A stretch of DNA of 61,170 nucleotides from a virus. Both the position numbers and the translations under genes were made by a program. This document shows, piece by piece, positions 21,401 to 28,571 of the stretch. The notes below the pieces were generated by a model. It saw only the letters and a list, made by a program, of their open reading frames with translations, made no database searches and was not told the origin of the DNA. Where the stretch lies: IMG/VR virus record IMGVR_UViG_3300025131_008672, positions 1-61,170 of that record; one strand, 5' to 3'. How positions within the stretch are numbered: the stretch's first letter is position 1; each line of letters begins with the position of its first letter.

Positions 21401-23193
21401 TTGGACTTATAAATATAAGAAAGATTATTATAGATATTCTTGTAAATAACATTCTTTATCTCATGCAGAGACTTTTCATATATACGTTTTTCACTACGAT
21501 CGGCCAGCTTTTCTATAACATCAGCCTCGATAAAGAGATCTGGAGCAACAAACCCATGAGATTGCAGAAGATGTTCCGCAAAAGGCAGCGGCTTATCGCT
21601 CCCACTTACATATGATATTTCTTTAAGACGACTTAGGTCACTGATTTGCATATGCAGCGTATCAAAATAGCTGCCCAGTATTTGAGTCAGCTTCTTCAGT
21701 TCGCCGGTTCCGTCGGCGTCGTCATCAATAACCCAGGACGGCATCGTATGGTAAATGGCGGCATTATTATTAACATCATAGTTAGAACCACTTAATTGCA
21801 GCCCATCAAGGAGGCTCACAACCGAAGGATGCTTGGGATATATAATGGGATCCTTAAATTCTTTAATGGCCGCGTTTGACAACACGATGGCAGATCCAGT
21901 GTTTCGAGAGTTTGAAGTATAACCAGTCCACGAACCATTAGAAAAGCGACCAGAAAAATCTAGTACCGTACTATCCGTAGTGCTATTTCCTGTGATGCCT
22001 TCGTTGAACTTAAAATAAACACCCAAATCTAAATTGGCACTTACTTCGGTCTGGATGAAGGGTGCGGGATCCGTATTAACGCCGCCGCCCACTTGAGTAA
22101 ACCAGTGACGCCCAATCTGTTGAGAGGTGCGTTGAGTCTTCCAGAAACGAAATTCATCTAAAGAAGCAGATAATTTGCCGGCATAGGCAGGCGTCGTCAG
22201 CTTACGCGGGGCTGTTACGAGGGCACCGAGTGTGGCGCGGAGATCATAACCCGATATATCGCTTAATGATCCCATTCCGCTAGCGGAGAGCTGTGTTTCT
22301 CTACGGAACTGCCCATCCATATAAAAGCGCGTAGTAACGTTTGTGTCTTGCTTCAGTGTGACCGCATAATGATGCCAGTTTCCATCAGCAACAGAGCCCG
22401 TAGTCGTGACGGAGGTGGGAGCGATGCTTGCCTCTGAGAAGCCGGTAGATCCAGAATATAGGGTGAGCAAGAAGGGCTGGGCGCCCAAAGGGAGACCGTC
22501 GCGTCGAGCGGCGCCTGTTAATTCCAATCGAAGACGTGCATAATTTGTAGCAGAAGAGGTTACTCCATTCCATATATCCAGAATAACTTCTTTCTCGGTG
22601 TTGGCAACGTTAAAAGCATCCTTCTTTAGCCAAAATTCGACCGATGCGCCTTCACTATTAACATTGAGGGCCAAGTTCGATCCTCGGTTCTTCGAGGGTT
22701 CATAATAATTGGATCCAGTGAACTGGGTCCGTGTAGGAGTGGCGCCGAGGGGGTTTCCCGAAGGGCCCCCTTTGACCGCAACATATTCTGGAAGCGATGA
22801 AGCTCCATAACCATTAGGGTATGTAGTGGGCGTCCCCCACCCATCAGCCGAAAAAATAATATAGCCATTAGTGCGGGGATATTTAGTGTCAAAAATATGA
22901 AGATCTATGTAGCTAGATTCATTCTCCCATTCTAGACGCTCTTGTAACGACCCATCATAGGGATAAGTCTGGTAAATGCGCTTGATAGCCTGGGTATAAT
23001 ATTCTTCCGCACTTCCGTAGCGCGCAAAATTAGCCGGCTTAGATAGATCGATTTGAGGAAGGTAGCGCTCCTCTTTGATAATATCTTGTTCATGATAGCC
23101 TACAGACTCAACCTGATCTGCGATCTCCGCGGCCGATTTATTCGAGAGGGCTTGAGTATCTGCTCCTATCTCAAAGTATTTCTTAAGACTCAT
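12421..23193 (-). CDS. Giant tail/baseplate protein with three LamG-like domains (3590 aa)
   Basis: One uninterrupted frame of 3590 residues. Residues ~500-630 are helical and include YKSKGTEKSFRNLIRCFG, a stretch of the kind seen near P2-gpI-like baseplate proteins, so the N-terminal third probably anchors in the baseplate. Three concanavalin/LamG-like modules follow the pattern of a W-x-H-Y/A strand and a final W-x-R/T...L/I element: ~165-360 (GNWHHYAVTL), ~1565-1790 (GPGWYHILFG) and ~2145-2315 (NRWTHAVFTY, then AAIWGRELSANEV). Such modules bind glycans or proteins. The rest is Ser/Thr/Gly/Asn-rich. The last 25 residues are extremely Arg-rich. I infer a baseplate wedge extended into a receptor-binding or fibre-holding arm. 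Confidence 0.78.
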   Translation of the reverse strand: MSLKKYFEIGADTQALSNKSAAEIADQVESVGYHEQDIIKEERYLPQIDLSKPANFARYGSAEEYYTQAIKRIYQTYPYDGSLQERLEWENESSYIDLHIFDTKYPRTNGYIIFSADGWGTPTTYPNGYGASSLPEYVAVKGGPSGNPLGATPTRTQFTGSNYYEPSKNRGSNLALNVNSEGASVEFWLKKDAFNVANTEKEVILDIWNGVTSSATNYARLRLELTGAARRDGLPLGAQPFLLTLYSGSTGFSEASIAPTSVTTTGSVADGNWHHYAVTLKQDTNVTTRFYMDGQFRRETQLSASGMGSLSDISGYDLRATLGALVTAPRKLTTPAYAGKLSASLDEFRFWKTQRTSQQIGRHWFTQVGGGVNTDPAPFIQTEVSANLDLGVYFKFNEGITGNSTTDSTVLDFSGRFSNGSWTGYTSNSRNTGSAIVLSNAAIKEFKDPIIYPKHPSVVSLLDGLQLSGSNYDVNNNAAIYHTMPSWVIDDDADGTGELKKLTQILGSYFDTLHMQISDLSRLKEISYVSGSDKPLPFAEHLLQSHGFVAPDLFIEADVIEKLADRSEKRIYEKSLHEIKNVIYKNIYNNLSYIYKSKGTEKSFRNLIRCFGVDDELIKFNMYANNVEFELRNDRRNIVVADRFVDFNTGANKAGVVCNAVDTTNTASVGFITSSAALLDGHAITLESEILFPLKSDQASVAYVNTDTISSSLFGIHGVGKRNPGTNPTWPSTDRVNFQVYAVRDEINSTSVRFVLTSSTNGKVPYLTSPLFEEVYDNSRWNLAVRIKPEKYPLSAFVEGADLDPLRTTGSYTIELHGVEADAGEIVNTFTAAKTVDSVPVTFMTSSRRVYVGAHRVNFTGSVLQTSDVKVNACRFWLDYLQDSALGAHALDTESYGALHPHYYAYPFKPSSSYGDVTKFDTLVFNWEFLTNTGSNAQGQFQVADLSSGSAYRNRINSSFDALSTILNRQYTASGSNFAVSSTTPIDKDFIVSSKLNLPENLYSHDMVTVLGALDQNVFGPNSRPTNYFFAFEKSMYQVISEEMVNYFGGLRDFHNLIGDPVNQWRPEYKDLNFMRQKFFEKVQNKELDFDKFYEFYKWLDASLSVMLRQLVPASADVAENVRTVIENHILERPKYQRKFPFLEKNGATDITGTLQGFMGGDSSAQGSPDEYPQGSAFFTNTAFTKRQIGSSNTSQIRPWALFHAPVPATVWGDPPEQKNIYWHRYMEERTPASNRATAFASVKKTFDRRTLSPAKFSIEGATAPGGVARHHNSVVNYVFRAAAAWGGSIAGSAALKNILVSSGSTVEQLIESPDVFYPPFKQRLGFDLSGSATAGSISGPRHAPFSLYSSSVVGGYNAEVVANYASGVLLTNLHNDFVIDTDIPMQGPFPEKYVGGRYYRHTALNKGTDSNKTRGEGFRINFDNGGTQNVVGVAPKSLAILPPNAPHGSEDTSLPTAFRFRDETTKRPVNIRNIRMRTGSTVIGNYEKNYQVVNSNSRMKNDPFFNDQSFNFALYPETLATRGRFPLYLPAADTETSTYNLKSTLYMKNDGLANNNTYIFDESAISATPAMLQAKAFTMGVWLSASKNTCQLAGPAWDAAGYSGDGEERVIVSWGGYDGGMNFTPRRLFLKSGSTRPTLCIEIMRGAGTNPENTYWESANDIFTGPGWYHILFGVCDLGSQVKTTDFFASNHNIYVNGTVRSASYYRQGSYVSTVMAAMSGSSDDQVGAIFMPWDGAWIYAESFHSASIAEISFWSTKHMSASYGPQKLISSDTFRDALYATTTRTGSTGTRTNCSFRNLPLDWTHQGAASLTGTLVTDAAIAAVSGGYQLAAWYRPPNVGQDHIPWKNDGNFGGTLRWAEATAPDSPKAVISVLRLSSSARAFANDATTNFNIRGGQTTASYGHGTANCGGNLDYLIPQRTGSDSNQTIIVNRYAGSGYEVMSLGYMNPAHEELSVYNAAPYHNLSIIDYGLSGSASVDPVAARTITVVDQINKNRGLDQRASLHCGPFGSDAAYGSVPELTYVTVPSWHKTNRNRKRRPTEATHANITASIYDNLFVQHAIPQSEGQYAWISSSMAAGRSILTLDSPASVTASALYQLVTASVAYGEGDFVGLRSQILDDVNVHGRTLGFADPTLPLDVMTFNGTNSRLDIGPANTWNDLIGGSGAAAKAFSVSMWIYPLSYGSADSRLCEFGDASDRRMAYLSTTRVNFKIVTALGNTTLNSGVGTVPFNRWTHAVFTYAGGSGGTMRIYLQGVQNTSTSVVTDPVIIATDTCVLGNNDDANRGFDGQMANAAIWGRELSANEVKMLYNNGGRVNMAGVTPLLDELLTWFRFSSDLGDTDTSIVNRSGETSTGIPDSGTGTNTTISQIALNDNTSPAYSSNYINSDHYWDAPTLTNTNDYLNALLLNRNGPYGYPTWKQIRAGDSPVARGLRQQNILGQVRPPHAIPDIINNKVIGFTSPTRPNTAALYYEPPINSRCGTVQFYLEDNTTPPPAPFASMTRFDNNITLRVPYGNNLEYFNSEGLNNRLGLKIDLDKPMVFDTVRDFVVESDLSTVVEYSETMYPSARNMYRNTVRGRTAYTIDNIWNDSRAKRSALGGRVGTMGQTITTSSIWPLDAHLNFTTTSSVRPTDGAGELMNSYSRFSASYDTNGCSSKLPAQIGTQVAAPTYAWRLPTGRTSISGYSFEVLAGDVRWQAAEQSGKNPYQNYSTWADQIRLVGKDHSIIPEFRISEHLQTYYTTHNGDFLTDKINNLYEITGASPASSAQRTFFRTYSNTDFMKYFAAIDEDLNDTRAGDLKITRDRIKLKASGLIKFLPYKGFYPAERTLELATLFSQSYGGSFLRGATDVDSGADAFRIALEPMMSPGILFNTIKSGIAVGSCVLLNTSSVNFRALPREGQSNTAFANGYPEGTLWYKWLLDMGTGSVDSNGYHIAKVPFDAIRDPSTFFNYNNLRKIGNTQATLGMGASSAGFNTYLRAAPRLFDTAVFDTAATLPGQSMDSGSSTFATIANIQFAEHYVTKRRREEIIVKLKDPEGGYRYAIDNFLCESSNFFLNGITSIRSNREDQFKSVKSGSVYRSTLRLFRSAANARDSSKWDMYSRASAFGFPLATYAQFGVSYKKQVYPTFSHVLPPYYSGEAIAELIYTASYDGVPTVDEVLANLRIRYQREVTYINQSASLAIPLPGLDSIIPADRTAGRLNDPRMQLDSSFNLTEKVSEVPRGTNTQQNYWLIQSKFETPILNFANASYDSPPASVCLEGTQTSAGSLVTRGMWHQYGSVITSSTAGVFAEITDDGGIINSLADVVGFQKGISFRVGDVKKENKLEEAIVVVPYKIKKNKRQFFKVNRRMRNTLMYRNLEAAVDKYVFPPKFDFTRHKTVNPVLTYVFEFSADITQQDIADMWQNLPPDVEELIDEQEVVVEDRELLNLMATEGDTIEWLVFKVKKKAQREYNKYRRSLVTDDTSAIVPELRGPYTYNWPYDYFSIVELAKIDATAQWTSADMQFEISENDEGDLDGRPPPTIAAAIPSNPNASNRRGPPEVQEGSEGLRRSTRPTDDERPRRRRRPSRRRRRGGPAPLDPPEGSSR

Positions 23194-23203
23194 AGCATCC
23201 TAA

Positions 23204-24703
23204 TTATTCTTCAACTCTAAATTTGAAGGTTTGTGGCTGTTCTTGCCAGTCTCCTATACTATCATTATAGTAGGATAATCCAACGGCATACATGTAGCCT
23301 GACTCCAAAAGGGCCATGTCCAGATCAAAATAGTTACCGTCCTTGTCATAGGACAAATAGGTACTATAGCGAGATCCCGTTCCATATGGTATAGCGTTAT
23401 AGTTATCTGTTACTCTACGGATATTATAGGAAGCACTCGGTATAATTTGAGTTGGACTATTCGTCGTAGAAACAACGTATAATGTGGGGCTCCAATTTTT
23501 ATCTCTTACGAAAAAGCGGAATCGAGCTTTATCTTGCCGTGAATATTTCTTCTTAAGGTTGGTGCAGCTTGTGACTCGATTAAAAGTGGGGGCAGCCTCA
23601 TATGTGGGCATCGCTTGAGGATAAAAGGAGCCCGTAAAATATTGGAGGGATGAGCCGCTATGCCAGACATCGTAAACCTTCTGTAGGGGTGTGGCTGCCG
23701 AAGTAAGCGCTACCTGGCATGTGTAAATACCTGTGCTAACATTGCTCGCTGTGGCATTAATTATGCCATTCTGTATTAGAAGTTTTGCGTCTGTTGGTGT
23801 AGTGGCGGACCCAGAATAAAAAGATACACGAATACTCCCCGTACCAACGTTGGGAATATTAACAAGACGTCCACGAATATAATTGTAAAGGTAAAGACGA
23901 TTTAAATTATCTTCTGCTGGGGCTAACGAACTAGAATAGAAAAAGTTTTCTCTATCATCTGAAAGGCGCGAATCCCAGCGAGCTTCCAGAACGGGACGCT
24001 TAAAGAAGAATTCAGTAGAGCGTGCGAAGAACATCTTCGTATAATAAGACTGTGTGGCGCCTACCGTATTTTGAATAACACTTCCGCTATCAGTTCCAAG
24101 AGAACTGGAGAAGTATGCTTCTTGGCTTGCGGTAAGTCGAATTCCTACCCCGTAATTCGTTTGCGTCCCATTAATCCACCGCTCCACCAGGTTTGTAACA
24201 TTTAATTCGATGTTTTCAAATCCTTGTGGGAAATTAATATTATAGTTGTTCACCGTTCTATAGTCGCCCCCTACGGTGGTCCAGGAGGACGTACTGTTGG
24301 GTTTAATCCAATTAGCGCTTCCCAAATCTTGGTAGTTGGCCAGGTCCAGGCCGGTACCTTCGCTCCATGGGCGAGAAACCGGCGCCACAATAAGATTAAA
24401 ATTTTGAGGCAATGTATAGGGAGTCCGAGCATTATGCATCTTAAGAAAAAAGGAAACACTTCCACTGGCCCCCAATCGGCCGGCGGTGCGGTCTGCGGAA
24501 ATCTGTGTCACAGGAAAGTCGATCAGAATACGAGATAACTCCTGCGATTGTCCGTTGGAGCCTGAATCTTGCCCATATATAGAAAATACTTCTAGCGCGT
24601 CCGCATACCCCATATTAGAACCAGTACCGCGGGTCGTCAGATTGCTTTCAAATGCGCTCGCAATTGTAGTATCAGCGCTAGCAGTATAACGAAGAATAGC
24701 CAT
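23204..24703 (-). CDS. Virion structural protein, DNRLRE-like N-terminal domain
   Basis: 499 residues. The first ~220 resemble the DNRLRE/CBM96-type beta fold: DTTIASAFESNLTTRGTG, then a conserved RILIDFPV strand, a Y-x-LG-like ASGSVSFFLKM strand, and an NVTNLVERWINGTQTNYGVGI closing strand. This fold is common in secreted and adhesive proteins. The C-terminal half is beta-rich without a named motif. It is coupled by TAATG to the gp6-like wedge gene, so it is probably part of the baseplate periphery, linking the wedge to the giant protein encoded next. Confidence 0.72.
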   Translation of the reverse strand: MAILRYTASADTTIASAFESNLTTRGTGSNMGYADALEVFSIYGQDSGSNGQSQELSRILIDFPVTQISADRTAGRLGASGSVSFFLKMHNARTPYTLPQNFNLIVAPVSRPWSEGTGLDLANYQDLGSANWIKPNSTSSWTTVGGDYRTVNNYNINFPQGFENIELNVTNLVERWINGTQTNYGVGIRLTASQEAYFSSSLGTDSGSVIQNTVGATQSYYTKMFFARSTEFFFKRPVLEARWDSRLSDDRENFFYSSSLAPAEDNLNRLYLYNYIRGRLVNIPNVGTGSIRVSFYSGSATTPTDAKLLIQNGIINATASNVSTGIYTCQVALTSAATPLQKVYDVWHSGSSLQYFTGSFYPQAMPTYEAAPTFNRVTSCTNLKKKYSRQDKARFRFFVRDKNWSPTLYVVSTTNSPTQIIPSASYNIRRVTDNYNAIPYGTGSRYSTYLSYDKDGNYFDLDMALLESGYMYAVGLSYYNDSIGDWQEQPQTFKFRVEE

Positions 24704-26505
24704 TAGCGGATAGAACCTTTAATGTCAACATTAGGAAACTTAAGTTCAAAAATCATATTTTTCTCGGCAATAATGCGCATCCCATCAGCAGATAAATTTT
24801 TGACAAAATCATAACTTACATCTGAATAGGAGGCGCCCATTTGTCGCACCACACGCAAATCTCGTACATCAATTATTCCGTCTACTTTTTGGAGGATTTT
24901 ATGAAAGGCTGTTATATGAATACTTTCGCCAATAGAGTATTGGTGTCTCAACAAAAAATCGGACAAGGCCTTGTTTGCCTTATTAATAACCGTAAATCTA
25001 TTACTGCCAGGATCTATACTTATACTATATCTCAGTCCAAAGTTTACTATAGCACCATCTAAAATATCTACATTATCATTAATCATTCTATATTGTGCAA
25101 GCCACGTTTTTAAATTATTTTTGAGAGTAACGTTTGCCGCCACGAGCTTACCGCTTGTGCTCTCTGAGACTACATAAATGTTGAGGTTTCGCTTGAGTTC
25201 ATCAAAATCCCTGACAACCGTGGCGCGCTTAATGGCTCCAAATTTGGCCGGGAGTCCATAGCACAGGGCTTCATAATCTTGTGCAGTTACTGCGCGATTT
25301 TGGGTAGCGAAGAAGCCAAATACTCGCTGTTTAATTTCGTCCGCGGAAGGAAGCGATACATCTCCCACGAAAGGCGCCTCATTGGTTACCTCTAAGGAGC
25401 CCATCACAGTCGTCCGAGAGCCGGCATCTAGAGCTCCCTGATTTGGAAATTTAAATATCGGCTTACTCAAATTAATTATTGAGTTGACGCCTGCATTAGC
25501 ATCGCGCGTAGTGTTCACTCGATACCCAATTCGTAGTAGAGTATTAGCCGGAGCAATTCCAAATTTATCACTACTAATAAGCTTCGTAGGATCAAAACCA
25601 GTATCTGTGGTATAATTTCGCCCGGTAAGATCTAAAACCAAATTCGAAGGATCCAGAACAGCTTCGGAGAGAAGCTCTGAGTCCGATCCATAACCAAATT
25701 GCAAATATGTTCGATCTCCTTGGTGCTCCACCACAAAGCGCCGAGATACCGGATATGCCTTCATTATATTCTTAACAGTATTGTTAGTCGCGGTATCACT
25801 ATTGCGTACGGCTTTATAGATAGTATTCTGTGATAAATTGTCTACCTCATAATATTCGTGCCCCTCACTATCAGTCACGGTGGTCACTTCTGCAATATTA
25901 GCGGTTTCCAAATCAACTCGCAAAAAACGCTGAAAGGATCCCACCGTCGTCTCCTGAAAGCCGGCGCGGCCAGAGACAGCGCGACCTTGGGCGCGGACTA
26001 CATATGTGGTAGGTGCACCACCAAGACCTGCAGCAATCGTCCCGGCTACCACTTGATTGGTCGTTTGCGCGAAGTCCACATCATCAACTAAGGTATAAGA
26101 GCCCCCGTCCACAGAAGAAAATGTTGAGCCGGCGCGCAGAACGGGGGCGTATGCAAGATCCGGCCCTAAAGCGCTCCCATCTGCGGGAAGTTCAATATAA
26201 AAAGTCAAAGCACCATAAGAAGAAGGGCTGGCATCTATTTTAAACCCCATCTGTCGGGCTAAACGTACTACATTTGTATATTCAATAGCACTATCTAAAA
26301 AGCTTTCATTAGTTTGATAATCAAGATAAAATGAAAGGATATCGCCGATATAGGCTACTGTATCCAACATTAGAGAACCAAAAGATGCTTCATTAAAATC
26401 CCGATAAGTGTTGGGATAATAACGTTTAGCATAATTCTCTAGATCTTTGCGAATTGAATCAAAATCGCGGCTTGTATAATCAATAGGTATTAATTTTTTA
26501 CTCAT
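24703..26505 (-). CDS. 6: Baseplate wedge protein, gp6-like / baseplate J family
   Basis: 600 residues, about the size of T4 gp6. The N-terminus IPIDYTSRDFDSIRKDLENY and the following DFNEASFGSLMLDTVAYIGD and YLDYQTNESFLDSA segments are typical of T4-superfamily gp6. A baseplate-J-like region continues through AVTAQDYEALCYGLP. In T4, gp6 dimers form the continuous ring of the baseplate wedge and clamp onto gp25 and gp7. Here it lies directly downstream of gp25, as expected, and upstream of large appendage proteins. Confidence 0.88.
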   Translation of the reverse strand: MSKKLIPIDYTSRDFDSIRKDLENYAKRYYPNTYRDFNEASFGSLMLDTVAYIGDILSFYLDYQTNESFLDSAIEYTNVVRLARQMGFKIDASPSSYGALTFYIELPADGSALGPDLAYAPVLRAGSTFSSVDGGSYTLVDDVDFAQTTNQVVAGTIAAGLGGAPTTYVVRAQGRAVSGRAGFQETTVGSFQRFLRVDLETANIAEVTTVTDSEGHEYYEVDNLSQNTIYKAVRNSDTATNNTVKNIMKAYPVSRRFVVEHQGDRTYLQFGYGSDSELLSEAVLDPSNLVLDLTGRNYTTDTGFDPTKLISSDKFGIAPANTLLRIGYRVNTTRDANAGVNSIINLSKPIFKFPNQGALDAGSRTTVMGSLEVTNEAPFVGDVSLPSADEIKQRVFGFFATQNRAVTAQDYEALCYGLPAKFGAIKRATVVRDFDELKRNLNIYVVSESTSGKLVAANVTLKNNLKTWLAQYRMINDNVDILDGAIVNFGLRYSISIDPGSNRFTVINKANKALSDFLLRHQYSIGESIHITAFHKILQKVDGIIDVRDLRVVRQMGASYSDVSYDFVKNLSADGMRIIAEKNMIFELKFPNVDIKGSIR

Positions 26506-26522
26506 CCTCTTTTCTCACTTAT

Positions 26523-26915
26523 CTAAATTTTCTTACTTAAATCCAATATAACAGACATATGCAGCGGCTTTATAGTAAACTTAACTTTCATAGTCAGATC
26601 ATAGGGGAAGAAGTCAGGATTATTCTCTGGAATCCCATAGTCGATATCTGTTACGGAAAGATAGGGCAAATAAGTTGCTACTTGGGACAAAATTTTATCC
26701 GTTAGCCTTGAATATGTAACAGAATCTTGCTGTTCAAATAAAAATGTCTTAAGCCCTACTCCAAAATGGGGATCCATAATCCTTTCCCCGGGGACCGTAA
26801 GTATCAACATTTTTAAATTCTGTTTGGCCACTTCGGCAAAGGTGGTATTCAAGTGGTAGGCCCCAAATGTTGGGCTCATCACCAGAGGGAGAGATACTGA
26901 TAATCCAGTACTCAT
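26523..26915 (-). CDS. 25: Baseplate wedge protein gp25-like (GPW/gp25 family)
   Basis: 130 residues, the usual gp25 length. The family signature EPR-type core motif is present as VPGERIMDPHFGVGL, followed by KTFLFEQ and a C-terminal amphipathic strand pair. Gp25 connects the baseplate wedge to the first sheath ring and primes sheath contraction. It starts at ATG 26915 four bases after the previous stop, with GAGGA in front, and is followed by gp6 after 17 bases. The pairing confirms a contractile (myovirus) tail. Confidence 0.92.
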   Translation of the reverse strand: MSTGLSVSLPLVMSPTFGAYHLNTTFAEVAKQNLKMLILTVPGERIMDPHFGVGLKTFLFEQQDSVTYSRLTDKILSQVATYLPYLSVTDIDYGIPENNPDFFPYDLTMKVKFTIKPLHMSVILDLSKKI

Positions 26916-26918
26916 TGC

Positions 26919-28571
26919 TTAATCCTCGTCTTCTTCTGATCCAGGCTCATTGTCATCGCAGTCATCCTCCGCCGTAACGTCTATAACATCTTGGGTTGTA
27001 CCCATTTCATCCGGCGGTATTTTAATTAGTCCCAATAATAAATAAATTATCCCTAATGGCGACGGCGGGATCATTAACATTCCCGAGATTGTCCCGGTAA
27101 AATCTACCCCCATTTCAGTAATACGCGGATGGAAATTTTCCGGCGGGGGTTCGCCGGTGGCGGGATTCGGCAGCTGCTTCATGGCCAAATCCAGTACACA
27201 TAGGATAAGTTTAAGGAGATCGTTGCCGGAGAGACCCACAAAAGCCTCCTTTTCTTCTTCGGTGATCAACATTTCTTTGCGCGCTGTATTAATCCCTGCG
27301 GCGGCAACTCCCAGCGGCGTCTCTAATTGGTTAAAAGCAAAACCAGTACCCGTTTTAATAAGCTTGGCGATCGCAACATGAGGGTCTATCAGCTCGACTA
27401 TCCCCTTAAGAATATTAATGGGCGTCATAATAAGCATCTTCAAAATAAAATCTTTGGCGGCGCCAGACAGGTTTCGATCATCTGGTATCGCACCAGTATT
27501 GTTGGCCGGTACGGTGCTCGGAGGGCCGGCCGTTGACGGCTCCGCTTTCCATCCGTCAGCATTACGAATCGTAGAGATTAATATTTCTGATGTTAGTTGG
27601 TTAGTGGTGGCAAATGCATCCCCAATATTTTGAAAATGTTTGGCGGTTAAAAAGAAATTTTGTACTAGAGGAAGGCTAGTAATTACTTCTTTATTAAAGG
27701 TAGTAGAAAAATAGGTTTTATAGTCCTTTTTTTCAATGATTTGCTCACGCTCGGTAGGAGTTAGGGCTTCTAATATAAAATCCGTTACCCCCTCTTCTAA
27801 TTCCGCTTCTTCCGTGAGATCTTCTATTTCTTCGAGAGCCTCTTCATCCGTAGGTCCAGGGGGATATGCAAATTCAATTAAATATTCTAGCGCAGCAAGG
27901 CCTGCTCGCACATTATCTAAAATCCATCGGTAGATTGTGTTATCGGTGCGCAAAACACTTCGATCCGGCGTGGTAGCCTTCAGCGACGTTCCATAGAGTT
28001 TATTATGAAGAGATACAATCTTTACGACTATACTATACGGAACAAATGCTATTCCACTATCTTCGTGTATAACAAAAAGATCGGGAGTATGATTGTCGTT
28101 ATATTTAAGGTCAGGCCGGGAGCCGCGGTTATATGAGAGAAAATCAGTTTTACTCCATGAATCAAGCTCGGTCCGAGGTCGATAAGTAGAGGTCCCCCAC
28201 TCCTCCGACGTCAAACCAACATTCCGGGCCCAATTTAATACTCTATTGGACTCCTTAAGACGCCAGAACCACGTAGAGCGTAGATTAACTCCAACCTCGA
28301 AGTTAACGTCTCCAATATCAGCAACCTTGCCGTCCAAAACCTGATCTGGGTCGCCAGATTCCGCTCCCGATAACTTCAGACGTTTCTTCAGGGCCCTGGG
28401 ATTATCGCCGACGACATTTTCACGGTAATCCATTGTGTCTACACCGGGGTCAGTGTCGCCATAAAGGACCAGATTATAAGCCTGCCATCGAGAACTCAGA
28501 CCCTGTGCGTCGGCAATAGGCTCCCAGTGAGGCGAGTCGTACAGAGGTAACAAAGTGCTTACGTCAACCAT
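26919..28571 (-). CDS. Baseplate/tail structural protein with acidic C-terminus
   Basis: 550 residues. There is a glutamate-rich stretch near residues 245-270 and a helical C-terminal half with hydrophobic segments, including one near residue 510 (PSPLGIIYLLLGLIKIPP) that could be membrane-interacting or buried. The protein ends with DDCDDNEPGSEEDED, a strongly acidic tail. The start overlaps the stop of the 1619-residue gene (TAATG), so the two products are probably made in step. Position next to gp25 suggests a baseplate component. No family recognised. Confidence 0.65.
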   Translation of the reverse strand: MVDVSTLLPLYDSPHWEPIADAQGLSSRWQAYNLVLYGDTDPGVDTMDYRENVVGDNPRALKKRLKLSGAESGDPDQVLDGKVADIGDVNFEVGVNLRSTWFWRLKESNRVLNWARNVGLTSEEWGTSTYRPRTELDSWSKTDFLSYNRGSRPDLKYNDNHTPDLFVIHEDSGIAFVPYSIVVKIVSLHNKLYGTSLKATTPDRSVLRTDNTIYRWILDNVRAGLAALEYLIEFAYPPGPTDEEALEEIEDLTEEAELEEGVTDFILEALTPTEREQIIEKKDYKTYFSTTFNKEVITSLPLVQNFFLTAKHFQNIGDAFATTNQLTSEILISTIRNADGWKAEPSTAGPPSTVPANNTGAIPDDRNLSGAAKDFILKMLIMTPINILKGIVELIDPHVAIAKLIKTGTGFAFNQLETPLGVAAAGINTARKEMLITEEEKEAFVGLSGNDLLKLILCVLDLAMKQLPNPATGEPPPENFHPRITEMGVDFTGTISGMLMIPPSPLGIIYLLLGLIKIPPDEMGTTQDVIDVTAEDDCDDNEPGSEEDED

